Of a stretch of 64,000 nucleotides of DNA, positions 24,106 to 36,218 are shown piece by piece (the first letter of the stretch is position 1; each line of letters starts with the position of its first letter). The notes under the pieces were generated by a model. The model was not told where the DNA came from, made no database searches, and saw only the letters and a program-made list of their open reading frames with translations. Source of the stretch: Tenodera sinensis (taxonomy: Eukaryota > Arthropoda > Insecta > Mantodea > Mantidae). The stretch is from contig CM060965.1 in NCBI GenBank assembly GCA_030765045.1, positions 145,373,374 through 145,437,373 on the forward strand, written 5' to 3'. Both the position numbers and the translations under genes were made by a program.

Positions 24106-27013
24106 TTATTGCTAAAATCACAACATTAATTGTTGCATCTGCAGAAACTAGCGTCCCCCAAACCACAGCATCTAATATTAATAGATGTGTACCATGGTGG
24201 AATGAATATTGTAAAATTGCTCTTAAGAACAAGCATAGAGCATTTTACAAATATAAGAGACACCCATCCTTGGAAAATAAAATTAATTTTCTGAAGCTTA
24301 GATCAAAAGCACGCAAAGTTATAAAGGAAAGTAAAAAACTAAGCTGGTCAACATTCCTATCTTCCTTAAACCACAATACTCCCTCCTCTGTTGTTTGGGA
24401 CAGAATTAAAAAAATAAGTGGTGTATACAGATCTCCTCATATAACTAGTATCTGGAATGCTGAGGAAAATAAAAATTCTAGTTCTTCTACCGACATCGCA
24501 AATATTTTCGCAGATACCTTCGCAAGTATATCAAGCGATTCTAACTACAACGAAAAGTTTTGTCAATACAAAACATCTAAACCAGAATCAGGGTTGGCTG
24601 CACCATCTGAGGACTATGAAGATTGCTACAACGAAGAATTAAATATCCACGAACTAACGAACGAACTACAGCTATGCACATCAAAAAGTTCAGGGCCTGA
24701 CAACATACCATATGAACTGTTAAAGCAACTTCCTCTCGAAGGACTTACATATTCTTAATGAAATATACGACTTTATCTGGACAAATAAAACATTCCCTAA
24801 TCAGTGGCGCCTGGCAACAGTTGTTCCGATACCTAAACCCAACAAGGACCTTTACTTTCCACTAAACTTCAGACCTATTGCTCTCACAAATACAATGTGC
24901 AAACTAATGAATAAAATCATTACCCGAAGATTAAAATACACGTTGTAACAAGAGAAATTCTTCACCAAAATTCAAAGCGGCTTTCGCCGTCACCATTCGA
25001 CCACCGATACTCTAATTACACTCGGAACAGAAATCCTAAATGCATTCTCAAAATCACAGCATCTTTCCATGATACATTTAGACGTAGAAAAAGCATATGA
25101 CATGGCATATAAACCGCACATTATTAAGACACTGCTGGATTTCAACATCAGAGGAAGAATGATAGCATTTATTTACAATTTTCTTCATAATCGCAGCATC
25201 AGGGTAAAAGCCAACGGCATATTCTCCAAAGAAATTAAAATTAAAAATGGAGTTCCTCAGGGCTCCGTGATCAGCGTGACCCTTTTCCTTATAGCCATAA
25301 ACAATATTGCAACATATATTCACCCACCAGTTAAGGCGTGCCTTTATGCTGACGACCTCATAATTTTTTGCCAAGGTAAAAACATAATCACCACTCAAAA
25401 ACTACTTCAGTCAGCTTTAGATGATCTCCAAGAATGGTCGTCTACTACTGGTTTCAAATTCTCCAGCACCAAAACTAAATGTATCACCTTCACAAAAAGA
25501 CAAGTTCCTGAACAGGACCTTGAACTATATATCAATGAAGAGAAACTCAACATACTTACGACCACAAAAATTCTGGGTGTCATTTTCGATCAAAAACTTT
25601 CATGGAAGCCCCATGTTAAAGCCTTTAAAGAAGCTTGCACAAATCGACTTAACATTATCAAAACTCTTGCCGCAAGAAATTGGGGTGCTGATTTATTCAC
25701 ACTTCTCAAAACCTACAAGGCTCTTATTAGATCCAAACTGGACTATGGTGCTATTGTTTACAATTCCGCAAACCGTTCAACTCTCAAAACCCTGAACTCC
25801 ATTCAGTCTACAGCCCTAAGGTTGACATTAGGGGCATTTGTCACCAGTCCAATCTTAAGCCTTCAAATGGAAGCAAATGAGGCGCCTCTAAATATTCGCA
25901 GAAAATTATTAAGTGTAACATATGCCATAAAGATTGCCTCACATCCATGTCATAAAATGCATAACTATGTTTTTCCACTACACAAAACTTGTCAGATGCA
26001 AACAGAACGACACAGAAGTCCGTTGCACATTAGAATTCTCCAATACTTGGAAGAAATAGATTTAAAAATTTCTATGATCCAACCCAGCTATATTAATTGC
26101 TCCACACCCTACTGGCAGATACAAAGTCCACCAATTGATACCAGTCTTTCATCTCATTTGAAGCTTCAAACTCCTTCTTGTATACTTAAACAAACGTGGA
26201 GTTCTTTACTGGATGAATATAACTCTAACACGAAAATTTTCACTGATGGATCAGCATCTAAAGAGGGAAGAGGATGTGCAATTGTGTATCCTGATCAAAC
26301 AATGCTCTACAGTTTACCTCGCCTGTTTAGCATTTTCTCCTGTGAAGCATTCGCTATTAAGGAAGCGCTTCTATATATAACCAATTCATCCATTAAAAGT
26401 CACTGTACCATGTTCACTGATTCCTTAAGTGTACTACTTGCCATACAAAACTCCGAGCCAAACCATGCACTAATCCATGAAATTCGACTTTTGTGTCACA
26501 ATATAAATAAGACCGATAAGAAGGTATCCTTTGTATGGACTCCCTCTCACGTTGGCTTAACAGGCAATGAAACTGCAGATGAAGCTGCAAAAGAGGCAGC
26601 TAAACATCCCGTCAGTGATGCCTCGATCGCTTCTCCACATCAAGACATCATCAACGGTACTAAACATATGTACATGCAAAAATGGATACTTCTCACCAAG
26701 GACCAACCTCCAAATTGTGCCAACTGTGACATTCCTCTAACCATCCACCACATCCTTATAGATTGCCCACAATACAGCAGATATAGACAGCAAGCCGGCA
26801 TTTCCAGTCTTCATCATGCAGTCAATACACCGAATATGATCAGCAAGAGACTACAGTTTATGAAGAACATACAATTTTCAAATTTACTGTAAATGTCAAC
26901 ATAATGTAATATGTGTATGTATAATTGTAAGTTAATATCCAAAATGTATTACTATGTATAGTCGTGATAAGACCGTGCTGTCAAAACGACCTTAAATAAA
27001 TATTTACAACAAA
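24106..27013 (+). mobile_element. 5'-truncated non-LTR retrotransposon (I/Jockey-type LINE with RNase H)
   Basis: A 2.9 kb LINE insertion bounded by the 12-bp duplication AATGTTGATTAA at 24094-24105 and 27014-27025. It lacks the start of the element (no complete endonuclease domain). It holds most of the reverse transcriptase ORF with RNase H, then a 3' UTR ending in AAATAAATATTTACAACAA. The clade is inferred from RT plus C-terminal RNase H plus a CCHC-like tail; R1, I and LOA groups also share this. Confidence 0.85.
24108..26892 (+). pseudogene. LINE ORF2: reverse transcriptase and RNase H, frameshifted
   Basis: The frame is open from the insertion edge (linker after the endonuclease, CVPWWNEYCKIALKNKHRAF) to a frameshift near 24750. 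It continues in another frame (NQWRLATVVPIPKPNKD, FRPIALTNTMCKL) through one TAA at 24946-24948. From 25069 a 607-codon stretch is open. RT motifs: HLDVEKAYD (A), NGVPQGSV (B), YADD (25345-25356, C). RNase H: IFTDGSAS, CEAFAIKEAL, MFTDSLS, WTPSHVGLTGNETADEAA, so the catalytic acidic residues are kept. The C-terminus has CANCDIPLTIHHILIDCP, the usual zinc-binding tail. The spacer before it is short, suggesting an in-frame deletion. Few lesions suggest a fairly recent insertion. Confidence 0.85.
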
Positions 27014-27600
27014 AATGTTGATTAAAATGTCATGTTTAAAATATTTTTGCGACAAATGAAATGTATATTTTGAATTTTTCGGCTATTGCCCATGTAGTCC
27101 TGTTTACTCTTGATGACTTTTACATAACTGGTAAACCGTAAGAGGTAGACCAAATCTTACTTTGCAAAAAACGTAGATCTTATTAAAACACAATTTATTA
27201 AAGTGAAGTGAACCATTTCGGAGATATTTCTTGTTATTTGTCAGAATTTGCAATATTTATGAGAGGTCGTTATTCCTTTTTTTCTTTGTCATGCAAAGAG
27301 AACGGAATTTCAAGTCATCATTCATCATATAGTATCATTCTTAGAACATTTGACTATTGCTTAAAGCCTACTGTATTCCCCTTGTACCTACAACAAACTT
27401 AGCAATAAAATCATTTCTAAAAATGCTTATCTCGATTAACATGAAGTATATAAAGGAACAAGTGCTTGCAATAACAGCTTGTACAAGAGTAAAGTCACTT
27501 GAGTGCTACGCAACAGATTTTTATTTACTATTATGTTTATTGTGTACAGATATTACAGCACAGTCTAGCAAACATCTATATTTAAGATGACTCTGAACGT
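27014..27600 (+). repeat. repeat H, right part of the copy split by the LINE
   Basis: Resumes at AATGTTGATTAAAATGTCAT, then AAATGTATATTTTGAATTTT, TAGTCCTGTTTACTCTTGAT, AACCATTTCGGAGATATTTC, CAAAGAGAACGGAATTTCAA, CTTAAAGCCTACTGTATTCC and CGATTAACATGAAG. This continues exactly where 24105 stops. Confidence 0.8.
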
Positions 27601-27930
27601 GTTATTTGTAAATAATGCTATGATCAGTCTGAAGTGATTTATGAAGTGACTTAAAGAAATATGTGAGAATGGCATTTCGTTTTCAATATTTTCTGTTGCG
27701 CTTCACAATGATAAGTTTTGAACAGAAAAATCTTCGGAATATATACCTATTTATGCATATTGCATGTATTCTAGTATAATTACTCTAGTTTAAATTACGT
27801 GTAAAATTCGTTGAAATAATCTATCTAGGGCATAGCGACTGAATGTAGACAAAATATGGCCTTGTCTTTTTATGTTGCAAGTAGTAAAGTCTCATCACGC
27901 TAGGTTTTGTTTACTTTTTTTTCTTTCTTT

Positions 27931-27965
<35 letters not shown>

Positions 27966-28568
27966 CTTCTTCTTTATCTCTTTTTGCATTACATGCAAAG
28001 CTGTTTGTTGCATTTCACAACCTGCGCACTGAAAGTTAAGTTTTTTTCTGGCAGTGTGGAACACTCATACTATGACACAATTCACGGTAAAGTGTTAATG
28101 CAAGTAGCAATAAATCAATGAAAACAAAAACTTACATAAACAAAAGGTTAACCCCTAGTGGGAAATTAAGAGTTGGACACAGAAAAAGAAGTGTTAGCTC
28201 AGTTAAATCTTAAGCACAAAGGGCAGTGGAAGGTGTAAAAAGCTTGAGAGTGAAATTAGCATTTTTAAATGTTGAAATAAGATACTGAAAGGCTATAAGT
28301 TTAGCGACAGCTTTTATTTCTTTCAGTACTTACGTAATAAATATTGCTACATCGTATGTGTTTTATTGTAGTGATTTTTTAGACACCCAAGAAATGGGAT
28401 TGGGAAACCGATGAAGATAAGCAGCTATATGAAAATGTAATACACAACTTATTCTGTATTACTGTCTTTATTCTTTGATAAAACAACAGAAACATTCATT
28501 GGCGATTAATGGGTTCTCAAATAAGCCCAGGGCCAGGGGCTACAATAAAAATGCTCCTACATTAAAAA
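27601..28568. other. unassigned sequence with a pyrimidine tract
   Basis: No gene recognised. A T-rich run with some C lies at about 27916-27980. The rest is AT-rich and matches nothing else that I noticed. Confidence 0.45.
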
Positions 28569-28572
28569 TTAA

Positions 28573-28615
28573 GGGACACTGGGAGTGAAATTTTGGTCAA
28601 AATTGTCAAAAAGTC

Positions 28616-28648
<33 letters not shown>

Positions 28649-29267
28649 TTAAAATGTTCCTGGAACACCGGTGCATTTGGATCAGCTAACATTTTTCATA
28701 TCTCCCACTCCATGTGGTCATTACAGCCCTTTCAAATAGTGTTCTTCCCTTAACGTACACTCAAAACTACATTTCTGCACATTCCAAAAGAAGGTCGCGC
28801 CTGAGGTTTGCTTCAAACTCAATGAAAATTTCCAAAAGTATTCATAAATAGCAACTAAACAAAACTATGATTCAATATTGATGTTATCATTAACATGAAT
28901 TCCAAAAACATTTTTTTTGTATGAAAAAAATCAATAATTTTTAAGATTAAATTTTCTTTGTTATTTAAAAAGTATGTACAGCATAATCAGCAAACGTATT
29001 TGAAATATCTCTTCATACAATTGTTACCCATGTTTTAGAGTATCACTTCTGCCAATATAAATGAATTTTGAGAAGTCAATAGACGCGAGCTCTATTTTGA
29101 AAATGTGCCTATTAAATTCATAAAATAATGTATATATCCTAAACGAATTATCCAATTTTAATGAAATTTTGTGTACCTCCTATTCTCATATAAATACAAA
29201 CACAGTAAAAATTTCAGAAAAATCTATCAAAAAATGTGGAACTTTCAAATTTCACTCCCAGTGTCCC
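28573..29267. mobile_element. non-autonomous TIR element flanked by TTAA (piggyBac-like MITE)
   Basis: The terminal 21 bases at 28573-28593 and 29247-29267 are a perfect inverted repeat (starting GGGACACTGGGAGTG). Both ends abut TTAA (28569-28572 and 29268-29271), the target site typical of piggyBac-type transposons. The 695-bp interior is AT-rich, has a T run at about 28619-28644 and no long ORF, so it would need a transposase in trans. The TIR starts with GGG rather than the CCC usual in piggyBac, so the superfamily is inferred only from TTAA. Confidence 0.75.
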
Positions 29268-29272
29268 TTAAA

Positions 29273-29680
29273 TAGATGCTCCCAAAGAATGTCCAGCTAT
29301 AATTTAAAAAATACATGCTTGAATTTACTACAGAAATTGCAATATATCCTCTTTGCTAACCGCATATAAATCTGTAGGATGAAACACACGGCTTGTAATT
29401 TTATGAAAGTTAATTGAAAGCATAAGATTATGTTTTGTTGTAGAAAAATTAGGTTCCCTTGGCACGTTACACAGAAGACCCAGAGTAAGTGTGTGAGACG
29501 ACTGTATTGCTATTTTGTTCCTATTTATGCTAGAATCTATAGGCATTTGCGAAGTTTCACTTTTTTCTCATCTGATGGATTACAGTTAGCCGGTTTTTGG
29601 GGTGCCTAGCACTTCCCCTGCTTACTACACGTAGTAGAGAAAGTAAAAAACGGAGAAACTAAATAAATAAATACATAAAT
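29273..29680. other. unassigned sequence with a possible repeat H scrap
   Basis: No gene recognised. CTTACTACACGTAGTAGAGAAAG at about 29618-29642 (split here by reading) resembles the short palindromic start of repeat H copies. Confidence 0.4.
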
Positions 29681-29681
29681 A

Positions 29682-29940
<259 letters not shown>

Positions 29941-30049
29941 GTATAAGAACATTTTACATGCAATTCACGCTCCCCGAGTTCAGAACTCGCCCTTATTACT
30001 ACGCAGAATGATTTCACATAGAAAGTTTCAATATTTTAGGCCAAACTAA

Positions 30050-30900
30050 TAGTGAACTTGGTAACGAAATATATTGTGTAATTAACTGTTTCAATGAAAA
30101 TAAAGTAATACATAAATATAATAATTGCAATATTGCGACACTGATACGAGCTTCCGTGGAAAGTATCCCATAAAGTCGATGTTCCTCGTGGCTAATGAAA
30201 AAGACAGAGATCGGATCGGAGTTACGTAATAATGGTAGTCTGATATATGACTAAAATTGTATTCCATCATGATAAACTGTATCTTTTTATGAATTCATCG
30301 GGAAAAATTTTTGGTTGTTTAGAATATGGATATATTAGACGATTGTGGGTTTATTTAATTGGGCCATGATCAGATTAAGAGAATTACGTCATTGCAATTT
30401 GCGCCGTAGCCTGCCTTTTAGTTGCCAAGGAAGTAGAGATTAACCTTTAAGGTTTTAAAAAGTTTGGATTTTTAGAGTTTTTAGAATTTGAGAAAGTTTA
30501 TCCAAGAAAAGAGTTTTTGAGTGTGAATTTGTGGAATTTATGTTGAATGAGACCATACCTGGATGCAAAGTTAGAAAAAAATAAGTACTTGAAAAATGAT
30601 ATAGTTAAAATATATTGGCAGAACTTAAAACACCACCTCCAAGGCCAGAATTTGTGTTTCTTAAGACAAATATGTGTTACAAGCTTATATACAGAAAATG
30701 ATACCAAACTAAACAACCTAACTATGAAAGCAGCAAATGGTCTACTGGAAGCGTTTTATTGTGCTGGTATTAATTGCAGCACGTATTACATAAAACAGTT
30801 TGTACTTGCTTATTGCCTTAAATACGATACATGCTATAACTTATTTTGTTATCACTATTCCAAATTACTAAAACATTCCTGAAAATCTAGTTTATCTGTT
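30050..30900 (+). repeat. repeat O copy 1
   Basis: Shares with 43000-43400 the words GACACTGATACGAGCTTCCG, GTGGAAAGTATCCCATAAA, GATGTTCCT, then TTTTAAAAAG, GAATTTATG and AATGAGACCAT...GGAT.CAAA, in the same order but strongly diverged. A 111-codon ORF (30547-30882) lies in it and is not kept in the other copy. I cannot classify the family. Confidence 0.4.
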
Positions 30901-31384
30901 TCCAAAATAATTTTGAGCTTTTAATGGAATAACAGGTGGATTTAAAAACAGTTTTTTTGCATGGAGGCTCTTCTATGCAATTACAGTACTATTCTGCACC
31001 AAAATAAGCTGTTTGTCCGTCTCCTTTTGCAGATGCCATATGTTGGATGTTCATTTTAGTGCTACGATATAATACTTGACGCATCATCTGAGATAAAATT
31101 TATTTAGCTTATGATATTTTCCTGGAGTATGATTTTCATCGAGTGTGCTACCCTTTGCGTTGTTTAATATTAAACTAACAATGGCACTACTGTATACTTG
31201 TCCCCTCTACTTGTAATATTGTTTCATAGATCCCAAGTTCCCTTATCGAAAATCGTTGCTTGGAAACAACATATCGTTGCCTCTCCAAAAACAGAATTTT
31301 TTCTCAAGGAACGTTCTTTTCTCCGAGGATATTAATATTGAGACCTCCAGGTTTGGATGCAGGCATGCATACTAACAAACCACA
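30901..31384. other. unassigned sequence
   Basis: AT-rich, nothing recognised. Confidence 0.4.
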
Positions 31385-31547
31385 CAGGCAATAAAAATAT
31401 TACTACACAAAAATTGTAAACCTCGTTAAAGCTTACAATGTATGTTAACATTTTAATGGAATTAATGACTTCTCAAATATTCCTCATTATTGTTTTAAAT
31501 TGTCCGCTACTTATAATTTATCAAATGGAAAGTCATTTGTTTTTCCC
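31385..31547 (+). repeat. repeat H fragment carrying a SINE
   Basis: TATTACTACACAAAAATTGT, AAACCTCGTTAAAGC and TTCTCAAATATTCCTCATTA correspond to the central part of H (compare 56905-57010). The family A SINE sits just to its right. Confidence 0.45.
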
Positions 31548-31558
31548 ATTCTGTTCAT

Positions 31559-31766
31559 ACCACCTAGGCGGCCCGGGTTCGATCCCAGGGACCCGCATGT
31601 GGTATTCGTGGTGGACGAAGCGGCGTCAGGGCGGGTTTTCTCCGGGCGCTCAGGTTTCCCCCGCCATCTCATTCCACCGGTGCTCCATCTTCATTCCATG
31701 TATCATAGTGTCACCGCCTGCGGTGCCGTAGTAGTAAAAGTGGGCGTTAAACACTACTACAACTAC
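31559..31766 (+). mobile_element. tRNA-derived SINE, family A, 5'-truncated, with target-site duplication
   Basis: Begins inside the tRNA-like head just before box B (GGTTCGATCCC). It then follows the A body (GTGGACGAAGCGGCGTCAGG, TTTCCCCCGCCATCTCATTC) and ends with GTGGGCGTTAAACACTACTA. The 11-bp direct repeat ATTCTGTTCAT at 31548-31558 and 31767-31777 defines the insertion. It is in the opposite orientation to the copy at 124-364. Confidence 0.85.
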
Positions 31767-31954
31767 ATTCTGTTCATGTAAATATTGCGGAATTACGGGT
31801 ATCGCATAACGACCAATTTTTAAATAGTCTACTCTACTTTGTATCCCCATTGCTTCTACAAGAGCATGTGTAATAAAAGCGTATTATAACTTTTTTGAAA
31901 TGGAAACGACAATATGCATTTGTAAGAATTGTTTGTACAAGAAGGAGTAGAGAA

Positions 31955-32050
31955 GTGATTTGGGGTGCAGGGATTCAGGGAGGCTCAAAACATGCATTTC
32001 CGGTGAAATGTAAATATCCAATTTTTGGGTGGAATGCAATACCTCCAATA
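31955..32050 (-). repeat. repeat H fragment
   Basis: GGATTCAGGGAGGCTCAAAA, CATTTCCGGTGAAAT and TTTTTGGGTGGAATGCAATA match the right end of minus-strand H copies (compare 39915-39985). Confidence 0.65.
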
Positions 32051-32074
32051 AGAGCGTGGTTTGGAGTACTATGT

Positions 32075-32290
32075 CTCCCTCATATTCCGGAGGTGCCGAG
32101 CTCGAATCTCGGTTATGGTAAGTTACCTGCATAAGGTTTTTTCCGGGGTTTTCCTTTAACCTGAGAAGATGAAAATTGCTAACTCTAAGCTCTATGGCCC
32201 ACGAACCCATTTGAGGATTTCAACCATTTCGTTCATTCACCATCCTATTCTACCCGGTTAGTTCGAAGGCTCAAAAAGAAAAGAAAGAAA
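32075..32290 (+). mobile_element. SINE, family C, diverged
   Basis: GAGCTCGAATCTCGGTTATG is the box B region. It is followed by GGTAAGTTACCTGCATAAGG, TTTTTTCCGGGGTTTTCCTT, ACCTGAGAAGATGAAA, GAACCCATTTGAGGAT and CATTTCGTTCATTC. More diverged than the other C copies, and the 3' end is altered. Confidence 0.6.
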
Positions 32291-32309
32291 AAATCGCAAG
32301 TGTTCCATG

Positions 32310-33095
32310 TTCTCTATTTTTATACTAACCAATCTTACAAACTCTCGTTCCTTTATCTTTATCTTAGTCGAGATAAATATTTCCATAAATTATCTTACTA
32401 CTGATTTTCTTGTAGATGCAAGGGGAATGAGGGAATACAGTAGGTTTTGAACGATAGTCAAATCCTTTAAAGCTGGTCGCTACATGAAGGCTTTGAAATT
32501 CCGTTCTCTTTGCACGGCTAAGAGATAAAAAAGTGAAAACAACCTTCCATTAGAGAAAAGTAAAAGTATTGCAAAAACTCACACAAATAACAAGGAATGT
32601 CTCCCAAATGGTTCACTCATCTAAAAATTAATTTAGACATAAGTTGTGTTTTGACGAGATCTACATTTTGTGTAGTAAGATTTGGTCTATATCTTAAGAG
32701 TTGTGCAAAAGTAATCAAGAATACTCTGGCTGTAGCTATAAAATTTAAAGATATTGTAAATTTCATTTGCCATAAAATATATAATATATGGCATTTTAAT
32801 CAAAATCGCTAGTCATTTTTTGGAAAACCGAAATTTTCGAAAAAGTTACATGTAAAGGGTAGTTTAAGGTGGAGGAATCTTCTTCAAAATATTTTTGTCG
32901 CATCTTTAAAGGATATTAAACTTGAATGTCAACTTTGCTTCTAACCGAGTTTTCCTTTGTGCGTTATGTTGTCCACATACAACTTTTTTTTAAATATTGA
33001 AGGTCCCTCGAAACATATATTTCCGGTGAAATCTCGATATCAAAATTGTGGGTCGAAGTAATACTTCACTTGCTCACTATACTTAGAAGAGAAAG
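32310..33095 (-). repeat. repeat H copy without microsatellite
   Basis: Near-complete copy: TGCAAGGGGAATGAGGGAAT, TTGAAATTCCGTTCTCTTTG, AGATCTACATTTTGTGTAGT, ATTTCATTTGCCATAAAATA, GTAAAGGGTAGTTTAAGGTG, CCTCGAAACATATATTTCCG, GAAATCTCGATATC. Where other copies have a CA tract it has only CCACATACAACTTTTTTT. Confidence 0.75.
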
Positions 33096-34149
33096 CAACG
33101 TATGACTTTTAAAACTTCAAAGGAAATAAACTCTTATTAATTTCCAAAACTAAGCCAACGTATGACACCTTTGTGTTTCTTTTGTAACACTAACATCTAT
33201 GCATCCCAGTGTATTTCAATGCAAATTTCGTGCCTCAGCCCAAAGACCAATTGTTGGATAACATCATATTTTATGAAATGCATAGTTTCTTCTATGTATA
33301 CACCTATTGGGTTACATCTAGTGAATGTAATTATATTTATTTAAGATCTCTGGCGTTTGCATTAAATCATTGAGCTAATAATTAAGAAACGAGATTAACT
33401 TTCTTGGGTCACATTTTGTGAAGCTCAATAACTAGAAGGCTTGCAATTTCCTTGGCTTTTGTTTCAGTTCTACAGTTCGTCTGCCGTGACTACAGATAAA
33501 TGCGGTGCTTTTCAATTCCGATCCCAGATGGCAGTCAGGACGCCTGCTCTTGTGATTCGATTCGAAAGAAGTCATCAACTTTTATTGAAATCGTCTGTTT
33601 CTAGAACTGGGGCGCTGCTCCTTCCAGAAGGTTCTTGTTTTATTGTTACTCCTAAGAGATGTAACAGTTTTATAGACGCGTTGCGTCGCTCCTTTTTGTC
33701 GACCCTACTTTTCAGGTTCAGAAATTAATTGCTCTCACAGCGTTGCTCTTCAAAACCCGTTGTTAATACATGGAATTATTTAATATCTCTTAACGAGACC
33801 TCTACAGTAAATAAAGTTCTATCGCCCAAAAGTGCCCTTTGTAACATTGCTTATATGTTATAACTTTCCCTTATATTTGACCTTTTATGCTCTCAAGGTA
33901 CTGTAGTGAAAGTGATGCTATCTTGAAGACGCAATAACGTCGCAAGCAATGTCTGGCATACTTTAGATTTCTGTGAGTTTTCCTTCTCAGGATGAATGAG
34001 ACAATAAAGTCAGAGGGATGGAAAGAGGTTGGGAGAGAAGATGAAATAACTTATTCCGGAAAATCATCTTAAACTGAGGATGTTAAAAGTAAATAAGTGT
34101 GAAAGTGTAAAGTAACAATATAGTATGAACAAAAATGTGACATGAAGTT
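33096..34149. other. unassigned sequence with one 95-codon ORF
   Basis: The ORF at 33441-33728 (plus) follows TTTCAG and ends near TTTTCAGG, but it has no recognised domain and no partner exon. I treat it as unproven. No repeat match seen. Confidence 0.35.
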
Positions 34150-34600
34150 ACATCACGGTTTCCACTGGAAGCGACATGTTTGATCTTCATTGCCTACCAT
34201 CCAAGGAGCTTTTATTAGCATTGTATCGCCATGAAGTCCAACCACCACAACAGATATAGGTGGAGGGTTTGGATAGGATTGGGTTAGAAACGGAGGGAAT
34301 TCCATTCTGAACCTTACAGGTTTTTGTATGTCAGATCCCAGGAAGGAAGCGATAAGGAGGGGGGGGTGTCGGAATAGGGCAGGGACGTAAACCAGTATGC
34401 GGGTCCCTAACGTGAGCTGCAGGTTCTTCATGCCGGCTTCAGGGTTCGCGATGCAGCCGCCAGTCACGGGATTTGACCACAACGCCACCCATACGCTGAG
34501 AACAGACTTACAGCGCATAAGGTCCTTATGCCATAGCGCCACCGTCGCCCATCGTCAACACCGCAACAGTAGTAGGAGGGAGAAAGGAAGTGAATGTCGC
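34150..34600 (-). mobile_element. possible tRNA-related SINE, family L
   Basis: The minus strand contains GCGCTATGGCATAAGGACC..., then GTTGTGGTCAAATCCCGTGA (box B-like), then a GC-rich body (GGGACCCGCATACTGG). Base composition is unlike its surroundings. Only one copy was seen, so this rests on the tRNA-like motif alone. Confidence 0.35.
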
Positions 34601-34894
34601 CAATTACCATAAAATGACACTTAAATATAAAAACGTGTTATCAATACCAGATAAGCTTACAATTCAATCCAATCCATTTTTTCTGCCATGAAATGGTTTT
34701 TAGCCCACTATATTTAAAAATAAACATTGCAAAGATTGGGGATAAGGATCAAAATAGGTTTCATGATTTTTATGAGGTATTATTGCCGATGTGATCACAG
34801 GATATGGCAAAAAGCATATGCGCTTTTAAAATCGCCGTATACGTTTTCAAGAAAGAAAACGCAATTAAAATTGGCAGTGACTTTTAGCCTATTT

Positions 34895-34970
34895 AGTGAG
34901 TGAGTGTGTGATTAGGGTTTAAGGGCCAGTTGACAGCTAGGTCGCTAGAGCCCCTTTTAGCCTATTTATG
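34895..34970 (+). repeat. short GAGT tract with repeat tail
   Basis: TAGTGAGTGAGTGTGTGATT followed by AGGGTTTAAGGGCCAGTTGA and CTAGAGCCCC, related to the tail at 10742-10790. Confidence 0.55.
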
Positions 34971-35111
34971 TATCCCTGTTTCTGAAATACATAGTTTATC
35001 ACAGTGTTTGATAGCCCCATCAGGATATTGAAAATTAGTACTCTATCCTTCATCTTGCTGAACAGAAATCCTATGAAAACGCCTAAGAATAATCTATCAT
35101 CATTATTGCCC

Positions 35112-35345
35112 ACCTCTGTTGCGCGGTGGTAGCGTGTCTGCCTTATGTAAGTGCCCGCGAGTTCAAATCTCGCTTAGGGTGAGTTATCCGGATAAGATTT
35201 TTTCCGAGGTTTTCCCTTATCCTGAGAAGGTAACTTAAAGCTCTGCGGACCTCGGGCTCATTTGAGTAATATTTCACCCATTTCATTCATTCATTCATTC
35301 ATTCATTCATTCATTCAACGATATGGCACTATGTTGGAGGACGTT
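35112..35345 (+). mobile_element. tRNA-derived SINE, family C
   Basis: Head GTTGCGCGGTGGTAGCGTGT with box B GAGTTCAAATCTC, body TTCCGAGGTTTTCCCTTATC, CCTGAGAAGG and CCTCGGGCTCATTTGAG. An (ATTC)n tract follows, then the 3' end GTTGGAGGACGTTTAAT. Four C copies in the window share this order. Confidence 0.8.
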
Positions 35346-36218
35346 TAATATTTTTTTTCTTTTTGCCATTCTAACAGGGGTATTGTTCAAAAGTCAGTTT
35401 CAGCATCAGTAATGTTGTGGACCGGGTGTCATATGAGTTCCAAATGGACAAGCTAAGCTTCATTCTTAAAAAGTGGAGGTACTTTTGTCTAAGAACTTTG
35501 AAGAACTAGTGATGTGATTTTTTTTTTTTTTTTCCTTAAATATATAATTGATTCTGTATTGTTTCTGTTCATTTTATTCTTATACCGGGCAACACTTTCG
35601 TTTAGCTGACTACAATTTGGACTTACTCTTCAGTTTTTTGGACAAAACCCTATTGCCAGCAAACAAACTCTACCGACAGTTATGTTATTTACTTTAAAAT
35701 GTATACTTAAATAATGATGTTATTGCGAAGTTCGTAAATATAAATATTAAAGACTACAGGACTCAAGGGTGTTCCTTCTTAACTCCCTTGCCAGTTTTGA
35801 TTATATTCTTTCTTAACAATCCTCATATGTCAATATTCTAACATAAAGACTTTGAGTTAGATATGATGGAATGCCTAGGTTTAGCACAATAAACCATAAC
35901 TTAGATCGCATCACCACACAGAATGTATTTTCACAGTAAAAAATAAAATACTGTAGCTAAATTGTATTCTCACTGCGTCTGCATTATAAGAAAAATTCTA
36001 CCTGAGCACGAAGAACCCTTACCAAATTGTTCTTCTCTTAATGAGGACTAGTTAACTGCTTTGGTTTCATATGATACATACATTTTAATTATACTTCATT
36101 CCACTGCAATTTTCCGTTCCACAGGGTGATATTCTTACGCCAATATTAATTAAACGAATTGCTTATTTTAAATTATAGTGGTGCATTGATAAAAAGTTTC
36201 ATGTTTTGTGTTTTAAAC
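35346..36218. other. unassigned sequence
   Basis: AT-rich; a T run lies at 35518-35533. Nothing recognised. Confidence 0.4.

Noticed and set aside
33441..33728. Possible host exon
   Set aside because: The ORF is flanked by CAG-like sites but has no recognised domain and no phase-matched neighbour.
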